A stretch of DNA of 64,000 nucleotides from positions 805,001-869,000 of the forward strand of contig JAPDOI010000153.1 of NCBI GenBank assembly GCA_029168955.1, read 5' to 3'. Made by a program: the position numbers and the translations under genes. Under the pieces are notes generated by a model, which was not told where the DNA came from, ran no database searches, and saw only the letters and a list, made by a program, of their open reading frames with translations. Source of the stretch: Aplectana chamaeleonis. Its lineage: Eukaryota > Nematoda > Chromadorea > Rhabditida > Cosmocercidae. Shown in pieces: positions 1 to 11,700 of this stretch. How positions within the stretch are numbered: position 1 is the first letter of the stretch; every line of letters begins with the position of its first letter.

Positions 1-362
1 AGCCGATGCGAGAGATTCCCGGCAGATTCGAACTAGAGTCAAGTCATAGCCCGAGATCCACCTGCCTTGACCAGGTAAAAAGACGGCAATGGTGGGATTC
101 TGCCGGTAATAGTCCTCCGCGACATCGACTGAGCCATTTCCGCTAAATTCTCCCAGAGGAGGTGGGTTCTCAGTAGAATCTAGGCAGTTCCATCCATAGC
201 TATGCCGGGGGCGTAATTCACAGCAGATGTAGATACAGTTCGCAAAGATCAGGCTTTGGGGAGGGCTTCTGATTTCTACGTTTTCTGCAACGCCAAAAAC
301 CATGAAATATATTGTGTGAGCACAGCTTCTCTGCTTGACCCTTATTTATAAAGAAGAGTTTG
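1..362. other. Unassigned non-coding sequence
   Basis: No gene, repeat structure or domain recognised left of the Tc3-like element. The short reading frames here extend the transposon's reverse strand or are chance. Confidence 0.5.
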
Positions 363-1305
363 GTATTTGTACGCCACATAAGTATTCGAACACTCAGAAA
401 ATAATGAAATTTATCAACCAATAGGACACAAACATAAACAAAACATTGTCAGTAGGAAGTGGCAGCACCGGTACATGTAATAGTTTCGAGCAATCTGTCT
501 GGTAGGCTGTCGCTGAGCTGCTTGAGAATGTTCCTGCCAATGTCGCTCCACGCGTTCAGGATGGCTTGCCTGAGAGCACTGAAGTTGTCGTATTGCTTTC
601 CATACTTGTGAATCTTGCGCACAATATTCCCTCTCAGGTTCTCGATAAGATTTAGATTGAGGCTGGCGGCCGGTCAGGCAGGAGGTCGACACTATTACTC
701 CGGAAACACTCCAAAGAAGACAGGCTTACCTGGAACGTGGCGTAATCCTGTGTATAAGGGAATCTTTCACGTCGTCGATCACGCTGGAAAGGCAGCGGAT
801 GGGAGGTCGAGACTCCTTGGTATTCTTCTGAGTTCATCCTGCTCGATACGAATTCAACGCCGACCTGACCACGGCTGTTTAAATCGGCCCACACCATAAG
901 GCATGCACCTCCAAAGTTCCGGCGGCTGAAGTAGGCCGGCTCTTCTCTCAGATCTCTCCAGTAACTCCTCATCCCGTCAGGTCCGTCGAATTTGAATTCC
1001 TCCTCGACGGAGAAGATTACCTGGAGCATGTATTCGTAAGCAGAACTCGAAAGGTCGAGCCTTGCGAAGATCTCACCGCATCCCTATTGGTACTCATCGT
1101 GCAAATTTGAGCCGCGCAATCTTGTGGTGATGTTATAGGCAAGGAGCTTTCTTCTTTACAGATCTTACATTGTTGCCGTTCCGATGGATTGAACGGCGGG
1201 TGATTTCGACATTTTGGATCGAATCGTCGAGGCCGACACTATGGAGTTGGAGACTTGAGGAAATATGCCATTGATCATGTGCGCTGAGCTTCCTGAGACG
1301 TCCTG

Positions 1306-2028
1306 CTCAGGCAAACCATCGCTCCGAGCGGTACCGGAGAGCTACTCGAGCGGCGCTGCCTCTCCGCTCCGAGCGAAAATTAGCCATCTACTCGGGCCAC
1401 AGCAGCCGCTCTCCGGGCCACAGCAGTATCGCTCGGAGCGATCTTCGGTCCCAACTGGCACTGCGGTCTCTTTTCGGGCGATTTTCGAAAATTTCCTAAT
1501 TGCTTTTTTTTCTTTATTTCCGCCTCTTCTGGAGAGGATTTAGCCTGTTAAGAGGATAAGGTACCTGTTACAGCCTGTGGGTCAGGAGGTTAATCCTGCC
1601 ACAAGCCGCAACAAGGGTACCATCCCAGCATGGTCCGCAATGAGGAAGCCTTCCCCACCGCGGGCCATGGGGATCCCCTCGGCCGCCAAAATTGTCATCC
1701 TGAGAGTGATCCGAGGTCACCTCTCAAGAGTGGCCTCGAAAGGCCAACTACCCGTCTACACGAGGCGAGCTGCCTTTATACCGCAGGATTGGTTGTTCTT
1801 TGAGTGATAACGTGGCTCGCACGTTATCACTCAAAGAACAACCGATCCCGCGTCTCTCTATCTCTGGCGATGGCACCGCTGTGGCCCCGAGAGCGACCGG
1901 AGAGCGACCGAGGGGCGAACTGGCACCGGACAGGGACCGCGGTGCCAGTTGGCCCCTCGGCCGCTGTCCGGGCGATGACGTCATAATTGGGAGGAGCCGG
2001 TCCCGCTCGGAGCGATGGTTTGCCTGAG
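1306..2028. mobile_element. Nested inverted-repeat element inside the Tc3-like transposon
   Basis: The ends are inverted repeats: CTCAGGCAAACCATCGCTCC at 1306 and its complement ending at 2028. Repeats matching for about 26 bp bound a 723-bp, GC-rich, non-coding body full of secondary hairpins. It separates the transposase start (above 2040) from the rest (below 1260), so it inserted later than the Tc3-like element. I could not see a clear target-site duplication. Confidence 0.7.
1786..1848. repeat. Near-perfect 29-bp hairpin
   Basis: Arms 1786-1814 and 1820-1848 are complementary with a single mismatch around a 5-nt loop. The core is GGTTGTTCTTTGAGTGATAA. It sits in the middle of the nested element and may be a solo end-to-end remnant of another MITE. 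Confidence 0.8.
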
Positions 2029-2635
2029 TGGATGACTGTGGGCGCCATATGTATCCGGATCGCGTAAGAAGCCGGAGATACAACGCAGCTGAACGGCCAA
2101 GCTACCTGGAGATCTGTCGGATTCCTAGTTGAGCATCACGAAGAGCACGGAACTGAGCTTGTTCCTCGAGGGAGAGTTGGGGACCACGAGGCATGTCGAA
2201 AATCATTATCGGTTAACATTTCTTATACGTTTTGCACGTTAAACGGGGAATTACGATACTATCGTCGCGAATTATGTCCATCTTCCCTAAGTGTTCGTAT
2301 ACTTATTTGGCGTGCAAAAAGTGAACTTTTTTCTATTATTTAAGTCGAATTCGACAACTCGTGCTCAAACGAAGTTCTCCACGTTTTTGGCGCCGCAGAA
2401 AACCTGAGACTCTTTCCAATATCTGAAACCTAGATCCAATATCTTTTCAGCCTATTTTTAGGATGTTCGTATACTTATGTGGCGCACTGTACAAGGACTA
2501 AGGGAATTAAAGGCAGACCGGGGGATTGATAATCGAACTTGTAGATGGTAAACACAAACAAAAAGACAAGGGAAGTGTGGGTAAGAGAGCTGGAGAAAGT
2601 CTGATAACGGTAGGGGGGGGAGAGTGAGAGACCGA

Positions 2636-2662
2636 GACACAGAGAGAGAGATAGAAAGAGAG

Positions 2663-2707
<45 letters not shown>

Positions 2708-2724
2708 GAGAGAGAGATAGAGAG
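2636..2724. repeat. (GA)n microsatellite within a GA-rich tract
   Basis: Long GA-dinucleotide run, flanked from about 2580 to 3170 by purine-rich sequence (GAGAGA, GAAAGA). Leu/Ser-rich open frames on the minus strand across this tract are products of the composition and not genes. Confidence 0.9.
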
Positions 2725-4174
2725 ACTGATAGCAGAAAACTGAAAGTTGTAAGACACAAGCATAGGGAGGGAAACAAACATAGAGAAGCAGAAGGGTGAG
2801 GAATAAACACAGATAGAAGCCGAGAGAGTCTGAGAGACGGAAGAGAAATAGAAATAGAGACACATCCGAAAAGAAAAAAATAGCGTGGAGGGAGATGGAG
2901 AAAAACACTGAGACTGAAACCGAACGAAATTGAAACCGGAGGTGAGCGGGAGAAGCTAACACAGAAAGAGATGCATTCGAGAGAAGAGATGAGAGATAGG
3001 CGCTAGAAAATGGCAGAGTGAGAGAGCTTGGAAGACGGAATGTAAAACGGAGATACAGACGAAAAGACACAAAAAGAGGGACAACCGCAAGAAAAAGTTG
3101 ACGAAATTTGAAAGATAGGAGAGAAACAGATACACATACAGAGAGAGAGCGAGCGAGAGAGAATGGCGCTGGGAGCCCGAAGTACAGAAAAGGACGCTGC
3201 GTTTGCGGCAGCGACGAAGTATGAAAGCAGCCTTTGACATGTTCAAAGTAGAGTATATCAAACGAAGAATATCGATTTTTCCGAATAAATCTAGTTTTCT
3301 CGTCATGATCGGAATGGTTTCAACAGCGCTTGTTATCATGCATTAGGGTAAGTGAAAGGTTCTCACGTTTGATGAAAAAAAAAGGGGTTTCGTCTATTCG
3401 TTAACATGCCACAGCCAATTAATTGAGCTTTTATTCGAATATTCGAATAATCGAATAAATGGTTATAGCAATTCTGTGATTGGACAGAAGTTTCTATTTC
3501 ATGTGATACTCACTCAATTATCTGAACACCTTGCCCCTCACGTAATGATTCGATACCAAGGGCAGTTAAAACCATCTCGTCTCTGAGAAAATATAAGTTC
3601 ATATTTGTTTATAAGCACGAATAAAGAAGGTTAGTAAACAGAAGCATATGAACGCTCGAGGGGAGCTGTATGGTAAGGGATGAGAGCAGGGATGGGGGGA
3701 GGTTAATATCTCCCAGTTAAATGGAGGGTTGTATGCCGGGTTTAGCACTCTAGTTCAACCTGATAGCTAGCTGACCACTAACTGCAACACTCCTGATTTT
3801 AAGAGAGTAATAGTAATCAGCCAACGACGCAACACACTTCAAGGCACATGAGTGATCACACACCCACGCCAACGACGAGATCTCCACACGTCTATTGGCA
3901 CGAAAAGAGAGTAGGTCCCCCGTGTTTCTCAACATATAGCTATTTATCTGTACATCACATAAAAAAATTGTCAGGAAACACCGAAAAGGATCCCGAAGAG
4001 GCCATCTGCTGAGAGGGACTCATTCGAAGCTGTACAGCCCCACCACGAAGAGGCGAAACGTTCCAAAGAGGTCTACAGATGAAATTCTTCAGCCTTGCTT
4101 AGAAGGCGCGTGCGGATGCGTTGCGGTAATCGATGCCAGCCACACGCTTACCATTGGGCTCAGACGATTCTCAC
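2725..4174. other. Purine-rich then AT-rich non-coding stretch
   Basis: Continuation of GA-rich sequence to about 3170, then AT-rich DNA with a small cluster of TTCGAATA repeats (3434-3460). No supported gene apart from the doubtful small ORF at 3219-3344. Confidence 0.5.
3219..3344 (+). CDS. Possible 41-residue small ORF with a hydrophobic C-terminus
   Basis: An ATG-to-TAG frame encodes a basic N-terminal half (KVEYIKRRISIF) and a hydrophobic end (FLVMIGMVSTALVIM) that could span a membrane. The stop is followed almost at once by GGTAAGT, a good donor-like sequence. I recognise no family, the frame is short, and the sequence lies beside the GA-rich tract, so it may be chance. Confidence 0.12.
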
Positions 4175-4457
4175 TACTGTGCTTCTCTAGGCCAAATTCC
4201 GGTCCGCAATTGCGTCTCGATACGCTTTGCGACCGCGCGCATTCGAGTCGGAAGAACTTCCAGCGCCGCAGCCGCCGATCTGTTGACTCTAGGTGGGTTT
4301 TAAAAACTGGAAAGTAAACTAAATTGGAGAAAACTGTATAAAAAAGCCACATCGAGTCGGCTTTGGCCCTGGAAAGTCGACTGACTCCAGCGCGTGCGGC
4401 CGCAAAGCGTGTCGAGACGCAATTGCGGACAGGAATTTGGCCCAGATAAGCACAGTA
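4175..4457. mobile_element. Foldback MITE, family N
   Basis: Inverted arms of about 75 bp: TACTGTGCTTCTCTAGGCC at the left and its near-complement at the right, each followed by AAATTCC-GTCCGCAATTGCG. The element is 283 bp and non-coding. The core AAATTCCGGTCCGC recurs at 32935-32951 and, in altered form, at 5474-5784, so these are related. Confidence 0.75.
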
Positions 4458-5255
4458 CACTATCTATTATTCTAACAATCTTATGCCAGAAACGCTGATC
4501 TGGATGATGTATTTCTCCTAAAAACGGGGTCTACAGCCCCATTCGAGCAAAATTCACATTTACAATTGCAGACAACGGCCATCGAGTACGCCCAGCGCAA
4601 TAGTAATCATGGTAGGATAAGGATGACCAGAAAGAGCAGGATTCGTTTTCTTGTGATCTTTGTCCTTCCGATTTTCGATAAATTACACAACTAAGGAACT
4701 GAACCGGTAATCGGAATAAGCGAATTTCCAATGGTTTTTGGCGCTCCGATTCCTGCTCTCCGAAACATAAATAATCGCTTCGTTTTCCGAAGTTTTGAGA
4801 GAAAAATCCGCCCGTAGGCTTGAAAAAAAAAGGATTCCAGTTCGACCACTGTTGGTGCCAGTGCGGGTTCCAGCATTTCGCAGGTATTGTTGGCCGCAAC
4901 GCACACACCCGCGCCAAACTGCCAAGTGTGCGATCCTGCGACATAGTGAAACAGTTCATTTGTTCAGATTGCCGATAGAACAGTGGATCCAAAGACGAAG
5001 GACTATGCTACCATGAGATTAGGAGAAGATGAACAGTTTGAACATGCCTCTGTCAGGAAACGATTTACCTACGGAGAGAGATAAAGCTGTGTTATTATTG
5101 CTGTACCGCAAGTACCGTAGACGGTTGGCATTGGTCACCTTCCACAGCCTGGCGCACGCTCGCCACGCGTCGCATGACAAAACATTGTTCTGAAGCCTAG
5201 CAATGAGCGCTTTTATATACTTTTTAAAATGTTTTACGTCCTCATTTTCCAGAGT
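4458..5255. other. Non-coding, no feature recognised
   Basis: No protein motif, structured repeat or splice-site-bounded exon noticed. The 153-residue minus-strand open frame here has no recognisable domain and overlaps other open frames, so it is treated as chance. Confidence 0.4.
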
Positions 5256-5451
5256 ATGGTTAAGTCCTTGGCTTGTTTCCTCCTGGAAAAAAATTTTAAT
5301 CCATACCGGGGCTGGCGCGGGCAGTTTAAATCTAACCGACGGCTGGCTGATAACTAACAGCCAGCCGCCGGTGAGACTTAAACCACCTGTGCCAGCCGCG
5401 GTTTAGATTCAAATGTTTTTTCTTGAGGAAACAAGCCTAGTACCTAACCAT
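5256..5451. mobile_element. Foldback MITE (196 bp)
   Basis: Terminal inverted repeats ATGGTTAAGTCCTTGGCTTG (left) and its near-complement ending at 5451, each followed by TTTCCTC. The interior contains a second hairpin of GGCTGGC/GCCAGCC. Non-coding. Confidence 0.75.
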
Positions 5452-5473
5452 GTCTAGTGCGATAGCGGTCATA

Positions 5474-5784
5474 TTGTCGTTCTCGGAGTCTCATTCCGGT
5501 AGTATAGCTTAGGTTGCTAGGATGAGTCTGGGCGAAGCAGCGGAGCGATCGGTGATGACAAAATATAAGTGATGAAGGGATTTTGGCATGATAAAACCGA
5601 TAAGCCTTGCTTCGACCGGATCAAAACTTGTTAATCGTGCTGGGACCAATAGGGTGATAATCGTGCTAGGACTACTTGGCCCCGGCACCATTCACCTTTC
5701 TCTCAGCTCGATTCTCATCGTGTCGCGCGATGCAACAATCATAGCCCGCAATTGCGGACCGGAATGTGGCTCCGAGAACGACAA
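5474..5784. mobile_element. Inverted-repeat element, family N relative
   Basis: TTGTCGTTCTCGGAGTCTCA at 5474 is mirrored by GTGGCTCCGAGAACGACAA ending at 5784. The adjacent ATTCCGG/CCGGAAT and GCAATTGCGGACC link it to the 4175-4457 element and the fragment at 32925-32955. Arms are only about 25 bp. Confidence 0.6.
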
Positions 5785-6154
5785 GACGCTGAAGCTAGGA
5801 CTTCTACAGGCGTCACCGTCCGCCGTTACAAACTATCGTAGCGGGACCACTTCGCCATCCGCCTCTCAGCGAGGCGACTACAGAAAATGACTTGCGACAG
5901 CGAATATGGATGTTTCGGTCCTCTTTCTCGGTTTTCCAACAAGGTTTCAGTTTATCCGCCTTTGTTTAATCGAATAGATTTTACGTACGAGACTGCAATA
6001 ATAAGCAAATTGCAGGCCAGCGTGCGGGACGCACACAAGCTGTACAAAATCAGCTGTAATTTTCAATTTGATAGTTTTTTAGTTCACCGGCGAAAGCACG
6101 ACTATACACCAACATACCCGTAAATCACGTGTCGTTCTCTTACCAACACAACCC

Positions 6155-6440
6155 ACAAGTTTATAATTTGCCATCGGCACAAAATTCTCACAGAATTGTA
6201 GTGGTTATTCTTTCCTAAGTTTTCCCTGTTTAGGAACCGATATCGTGATATCCTTATCAATGGTGTGCTGTTTCCCTACTAGCCTGTTCAGAGCTTCAGC
6301 CGCTTACTTCTAGAGATGCACGGTGTGTAGGTGGAGACTCACCGCTCTCCATTTCTTTTATACCCTACCCCTTATCAATTGGATATCATCAATTTTGCTT
6401 ACCGTGAGAATTTTGTGCCGATGGCGATTTATAATCGTCT
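6155..6440. mobile_element. MITE family A, copy 1 (286 bp)
   Basis: Terminal inverted repeats TATAATTTGCCATCGGCACA and its mirror (TGTGCCGATGGCGATTTATA), extending through AAAATTCTCAC. The same family occurs at 23692-23983 and as a fragment at about 58738-58900. Interior phrases such as GCTGTTTCCCTA and CTTATCAATTGG are shared with copy 2. Flanks suggest an imperfect 9-10 bp duplication. Non-coding. Confidence 0.85.
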
Positions 6441-6516
6441 CAAAAACCCTGCGTTTGCATTCGCGGCGATTCGCTGCACCCGGTGATGTCCGCTGTTTAC
6501 CACAGCAGATGGCGAC

Positions 6517-7838
6517 GGCGTTCAGTTTTCGCGGGGCGACGCGATGGCACATGTCAGTGCGACATGAAAACAGCGTCGCGCAGGTATCAAGGTGTAAACG
6601 CTGCGCGAACGCTGGGCGACTACGCGCAATCGCGTACATACGCAATTTCTCGTAAACAAGCAACGCCAACTTTTTTGTAGTAAAACCAACAGTAATTTTT
6701 GTGTTCTTCACAAGCACGCTCATACCGATCAGTGGGTGAAGGGCTTCCGTAACTATTCTTGAATAAAACACGATAACAAACGATAACACACTATCATTAC
6801 GTGGGGGTGTAAAAGGGCACAGGAGTGGTATGCAATCATTCACACACCCCTCAAATCGAGAAGTCACTGGGAACTCTGCCAATTCGAGACTTGATGCTTC
6901 GGGGAAAGCGGCCTTTATCACGCTTTGTTATCATTAGGCATCAAATTCACCTTTAACGCCGTCATCAAATCTTATCCGTGCAAAGGATGAATTTGCTGAG
7001 CGGTTGGATATTAGTTAGCGCAAAGCCTGAAAATACCGCCAGCGCTAACATGTTAATGCATATCAGTTGTTGAGCGGCTGGATATCACTCAGCGCAAAGG
7101 GTGAAATTACCGCCGTTGCTGGCATGTCAGAAATTTCATAACAAGTGAAAACATCTCAGTGAAAACATTATAAAACGATTGATCACGTCTCGATGTTTGC
7201 CATGAGCGCAGCCGGCATAAAAGCCGCCTCATCTCACTAGAGTCCTTATTCGGCATTCTGATGCCGGCTCTGAAAGGTCACCCTCCGGAGGGCAGCATAA
7301 TTTTGGCTGCTGGGAGGATACAGTGGGTATCCTCACGGCGGGGGGGGGCGAGTTACGCCGCGGTCCGCAGAGGGTGGCTCCTCACCGCAGACCTCGGTGA
7401 ATATCACGCCTATGTTGCGGACAAGGAAGGGCTTTCTGGGCTGTGGACCTTCAAATTCATGAAATTTTCAAGGTCCCACCCATTTTTCAAGGTAAATTCA
7501 CCTCATTTTCGCGGTGAATTGGTCCCTCTCTCGCTGCCAGTTCGCACCATTTTCACGGGATATTCACCCCATTCTCACCTATCCTAGCGGCAAATTCACC
7601 CATACAGTGAATTTAACTGCTTCAATGAAAAAAAAACTGACGAAAAACAGCGGGTTTGGCATCGCGCCGCGTTGCATTGCAAGGCGACGCGATGGACGTC
7701 GTGCGAAGGCTAATTGCGCGCCATTTCGAAAGTATCCCGTCTCTATGAACACCCAGTAACGACGCGACGCGAGGTCGCATCATGGATACGCCGGCTGATT
7801 ATAACACCGCGTCGCGCCGGGAATGAAGTCTGAACGCC
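6517..7838. mobile_element. Inverted-terminal element, family R, copy 1 (1.3 kb)
   Basis: The left end reads GGCGTTCAGTTTTCGCGGGG followed by CGACGCGATGGCACATGTCA. The right end is the complement, ending in GTCTGAACGCC. The same two ends bound 55099-56042, and about 150 bp next to each end are shared (for example GCACATGTCAGTGCGACATG). No transposase is visible, so this is a non-autonomous element. Confidence 0.7.
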
Positions 7839-7844
7839 ACCTTA

Positions 7845-7980
7845 GGCCCTAGTTATACACCAGCGTTTCGCCACCGCTGGCTTCCGCGGCATGTTCACTA
7901 TTGGCCAATTTCGAAATCTGACCAATCGCAGACGTCCCGCAAATCCAGCGGCAGCGAAACGCTTATGTATAACTAGGGCC
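7845..7980. mobile_element. MITE family H, copy 1 (136 bp, TTA target duplication)
   Basis: Element GGCCCTAGTTATACACCAGC ... with mirrored end GTATAACTAGGGCC, flanked by TTA at 7842-7844 and 7981-7983. A second copy at 25493-25629 is flanked by TAA. Three-base TWA duplications are the PIF/Harbinger hallmark. It directly abuts the right end of the family R element. Confidence 0.85.
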
Positions 7981-7983
7981 TTA

Positions 7984-8726
7984 GACCCCAAACTGGTACA
8001 GCCACACACGTCACTACAGGACCCCAAAAAATGTCGATTTAGTCAAAAATAGACAAAGCGTCGATTAAGCGAATCCGTCGGATTTTCTGATAGCCAACGA
8101 AAAACGGCAGCACATTACGGGCGGACGCGCTGCAGCGGCTAACGCTATGGCCCTACACTGCACTCCAATCAAGAAATTACTGTCCATAACAATGTGAAAA
8201 TGTGGTCCGCAGTCGCAGACAACCGCTGCCGCAACACGTACTACAAGCGAAATTGTGCTGGGAACATGTCCCGGCACGACCACCTTCAAGCTGTCTGCTG
8301 CATCAGCGGTTTTCTGCAACTGTGGATCCGAATTTCGCTCCGACATGGACAGTATATCTACTATTTCCGAGTCTCCTGTTGCGAAGAACTGCATAGGGTC
8401 GCTAAATAGACTCAGAAACGAATACATAAAACTACAAAAAACGCAAATCCTTTATCTTAATACAATGCACCGATGTAATATATCACCTCATGATACCGGG
8501 AAATGATTAATGCAGATCGTAGCTGGCAGGCGAGAAGACTGACTGTGTGGCGATTCGGGGCTGAACAATGTATCAATGCATAAAATATTTTTGACAGTTT
8601 GATTATATATTTCGAACGAACACCATTTTCATGAAAAATGCTTCAAAAATAATTTACAAATAAATAGGCACATTTAAAAAAAGGTCAAATTCTCAGTTTT
8701 CTAAGGAAGCGAAAATAAACCAACAT
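7984..8726. other. Non-coding region 3' of SGT1
   Basis: Downstream flank of the SGT1 stop codon. A short inverted pairing (GGGAACATGTCCCGG) is visible near 8258. Overlapping short open frames at 8194-8506 have no domain. No clear AATAAA for the minus strand was seen. Confidence 0.4.
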
Positions 8727-11700
8727 CTATTGCTCAAACTTTTTGTATTCCATGCAGTCCGGCGGTTTGACTTCCGTTCGTTTTTTGCTGATCTCCGCCC
8801 AATTCGTGGACAAAACCGTGCCGCCGGATTCCCTACATACATTAAAATGGTAAGAACTTTTAAAAACAGGGCTGGTTCAGAGGACCTACAACGACACAGA
8901 GATGAGCAGGGTTGCGACTTGGCACAATGGGAGGTCGTAAAAATTTCAAAAGAAATGAAAATTTTTTAGGGGGGGGTCTCGTAAAATTTTGGGGTAAAAA
9001 GAGAGCTTTCTCCAAACCACATGGTGAGCTTAGTAGTCGCCCGGGGTCATTTGGTGTGATGAATACAAACAAAACTGATGTCTATTTGTCGAGGGGTGAT
9101 CGCACAAAATTTCGGTCAACAGGAGGGGGTCGTAGCTCTGTCGAGAATTGGCGCAACGGCCTGCTCAACCTTGATACGGCATCGCGAGAGCATTCAAGGA
9201 AAAACTTAAAGTAGTGTAACTGCGATCGCATGACATCGTTGTAGGTCCACTAAACCAGTGCCAATGCACTCACTGATAGCTCTTGATCATAGCTTTCTTC
9301 ACATCATCCGACGCATCTTGATACAATTTCTGGAACATTCTATTCACTGCTGCATCTCCTTGTAGTTCCTCGTTTTCCTCCTCTTGAACTGCTTCCTGAT
9401 GTGGAATGCTGCTATGGCTTAACACTTTCTTCCAAAAAATAGGCTAGAGTGGCTCACCTTTTCAATGGCTGCCCAATTTTTAGTCGGATGCGGTTCATTA
9501 GGGATCGGCGGCGCCGCAGGTGATGCACCGAGCATGGGCCAATGCCCTGGTGTTGCTTTCGGCATTCTCACTTCAACCTGAAAAATCAGAAATTTACACG
9601 AAAGACCTTATTTACAACAGAAGAAACAAAGAAACTAGGGTTTGAAAACTGAAATGGGCCGAACCATGGCGGTTTCGAAACGTATTTTCACGGACTTTGG
9701 CAAGCTGAACGAATATTCACAGTTCTTTGAGAGCTTCATTTGCCTTGATGAACGCTCGATATCCTATATAGGACCGTACCTCTATTCCAGCACACAATTT
9801 CACGGGTTTTTGCCACAGCCTCACGAACTTTCCGAGAGCTTCACGCACTTTTGGCGTCTTTCAAGAGTGTAAATCGAAACGCATTTTCACGGACTTTTGA
9901 GAGCTTAACACAATTTGGCGGTAACTGCGCATTTTGAAAAAATTTCGGGAACTTTGAGCTCAACAGAGTATGAACTTTCAAGGACTTTCAGAAGCCTGAC
10001 GCGCTTTCACGGATTTCCAGGGGTTTTACGCCCATTTATATACACTGAGAAACCTAAATGAGATTATATTTTCACGAGCACTCGGGAGCTCGAAGTGATT
10101 TCACCTTCACAGAATTTCTGGAGCTCCATTCAGCGCCCACCATTGCTTTCCGACAGCTTTAAATGCATAAACACGATAAAAACGGTCTCCGAGCCTTCAT
10201 CGGAAACCGAAAGTTGACCATCGGGAACCACTGCAGCAGCAACTTTGAAAAAACTGCTGAAACTGAGCCACGCATAGCCTTGTAAGACCCTAAAATTTGA
10301 AACTGCTGCTGCCCTCTCCGTCAACTTCCTGGTTGGCGGGCGGGCACAGCACATCCATTTTTCAGAACAGTATGGGGCTATTTATGGCTCGTTTTTAACC
10401 TTTTCTCGACACAATTGCTACAATTGGCCCCGGAACTTTTGATTTTCGCTGAAAACCCGTTTTCACAGTGAAAACTGCCTTTAAGCACTTTTGCAGACTT
10501 CCGGAAGCCGATAGGACTTCCAACATCTTAAAGCATTTTCACAACTTTTCGAGTGTTTTACGCAACTCACGAGAATTCGAGTACTCATTTCAAGGAAACA
10601 AATCAAAACGGATTTTACAGATTTTAAGAAGGCTCACGCATTTTCAAGGCTTTCCGAAAGCCTAACCTTTCCTAGGAGCTTTCGGCACCCCGATTCAGAA
10701 CGTAGTTCTGTGAATTCCCGAAAGCTATACACAACTTGACGGTTCTCAGAGAGCTTCAAGCACATTTGAAGACTTTAAAGAGATTACCGTGTTTTCTCTT
10801 TTAGAAGTACATGTACTTCTAATACTCAGACCCCTATTTTATATGTACTTCTATTAGAGGTGTACTTCAAATAGAGGGTGTACTTCTGATTCTCAGCCCT
10901 CTCTTTTTGGTGTACTTCTATTAGAGAAGTAATTCTAATAGAGGGTGTACTTCTATTATTCGGCGCATTTTTTTTTGAATTTACAATGGTAGACTCTTCA
11001 CATTTCTTGATTTCCAGTATAACAAAAAAAACTTGTACTTAATAAAATTTCAGACTAGGCTCAATTAAATTGATGCTTCCACAATCTCCGATATCATATA
11101 TTCACACCTTTCCCAAGATCATTTCTTCCAAAAAATTTATAAGTTCGTTTTCGATGTTGTTGACACGTGCTTCATCGACTGGTTATGCTTAAAAACAATT
11201 TGAAGGCAGCGTTCACGATGAACATCATCGGTGAATTTCCACAGTGAAATGATAGGCGAGGAGGATTCTAGGCTACCAGTGTCGAAAAAACGGTGAAAAC
11301 GAGCCAGCAGTGGCAAAATAACAGCTGAAAACAAGCGTTTTGGTGTTCCAGAACCGCCCGGGTGCTCCACTTCCCCCCCCCTAGATGTGAACAAATGAAG
11401 ACTCAGATTACAGGAATAATCAAGTCCAGGAAGTACTGATAAGTGAGCTGATCGCTTGATTGCACCTTCATAGCGGTCAATTCCTCCACGCTCAAAAATC
11501 AGCGTAAAAAAGGGTGGGTCTACTTTGGCTCAAAAACGCGTCTTTTGCGTGGTTTTTTAAGCATGCATTGCTATACAGGGCACCAGACCTTTAAACCGAG
11601 GTGATATCGGAAGTGGAATTTATTGTGAACACTGCCTTTAACTGATCGCCTTTCGAGCCGTCCAGAGCGATTGAAAAGCGCGGTTCTTGAACGACCTGAC

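Larger units (their letters stand above)
363..2489 (-). mobile_element. Tc3-like Tc1/mariner transposon, decayed, interrupted by a nested element
   Basis: The minus strand encodes pieces of a Tc3-type transposase in several frames. The N-terminal HTH start is MPRGPQLSLEEQAQFRALRD (about 2195-2110). The central DDE segment has FDGPDGMRSYWRDLREEPAY and FSRRNFGG (about 1010-880). The C-terminal segment has LNLNLIENLRGNIVRKIHKY and ILNAWSDIGRNILKQL (about 670-480). Internal stops, frameshifts and a loss around the second catalytic Asp make it inactive. The right end reads, inward, TACAGTGCGCCACATAAG (from 2491), a typical Tc1-type terminus with TA target. A related motif, GCCACATAAGTATTCGAAC, lies at 373-391. 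A further copy of the end motif at about 2291-2317 recalls the duplicated binding sites inside Tc3 ends. An insertion at 1306-2028 splits the HTH from the catalytic region. Confidence 0.8.

Noticed and set aside
2458..3070. Leu/Ser-rich minus-strand ORFs up to 187 residues
   Set aside because: They read through a GA microsatellite and purine-rich DNA; composition explains the open frames.
6358..6921. 187-residue minus-strand ORF
   Set aside because: It crosses the end of a family A MITE and the left end of a family R element, so it is a chance frame over repeats.
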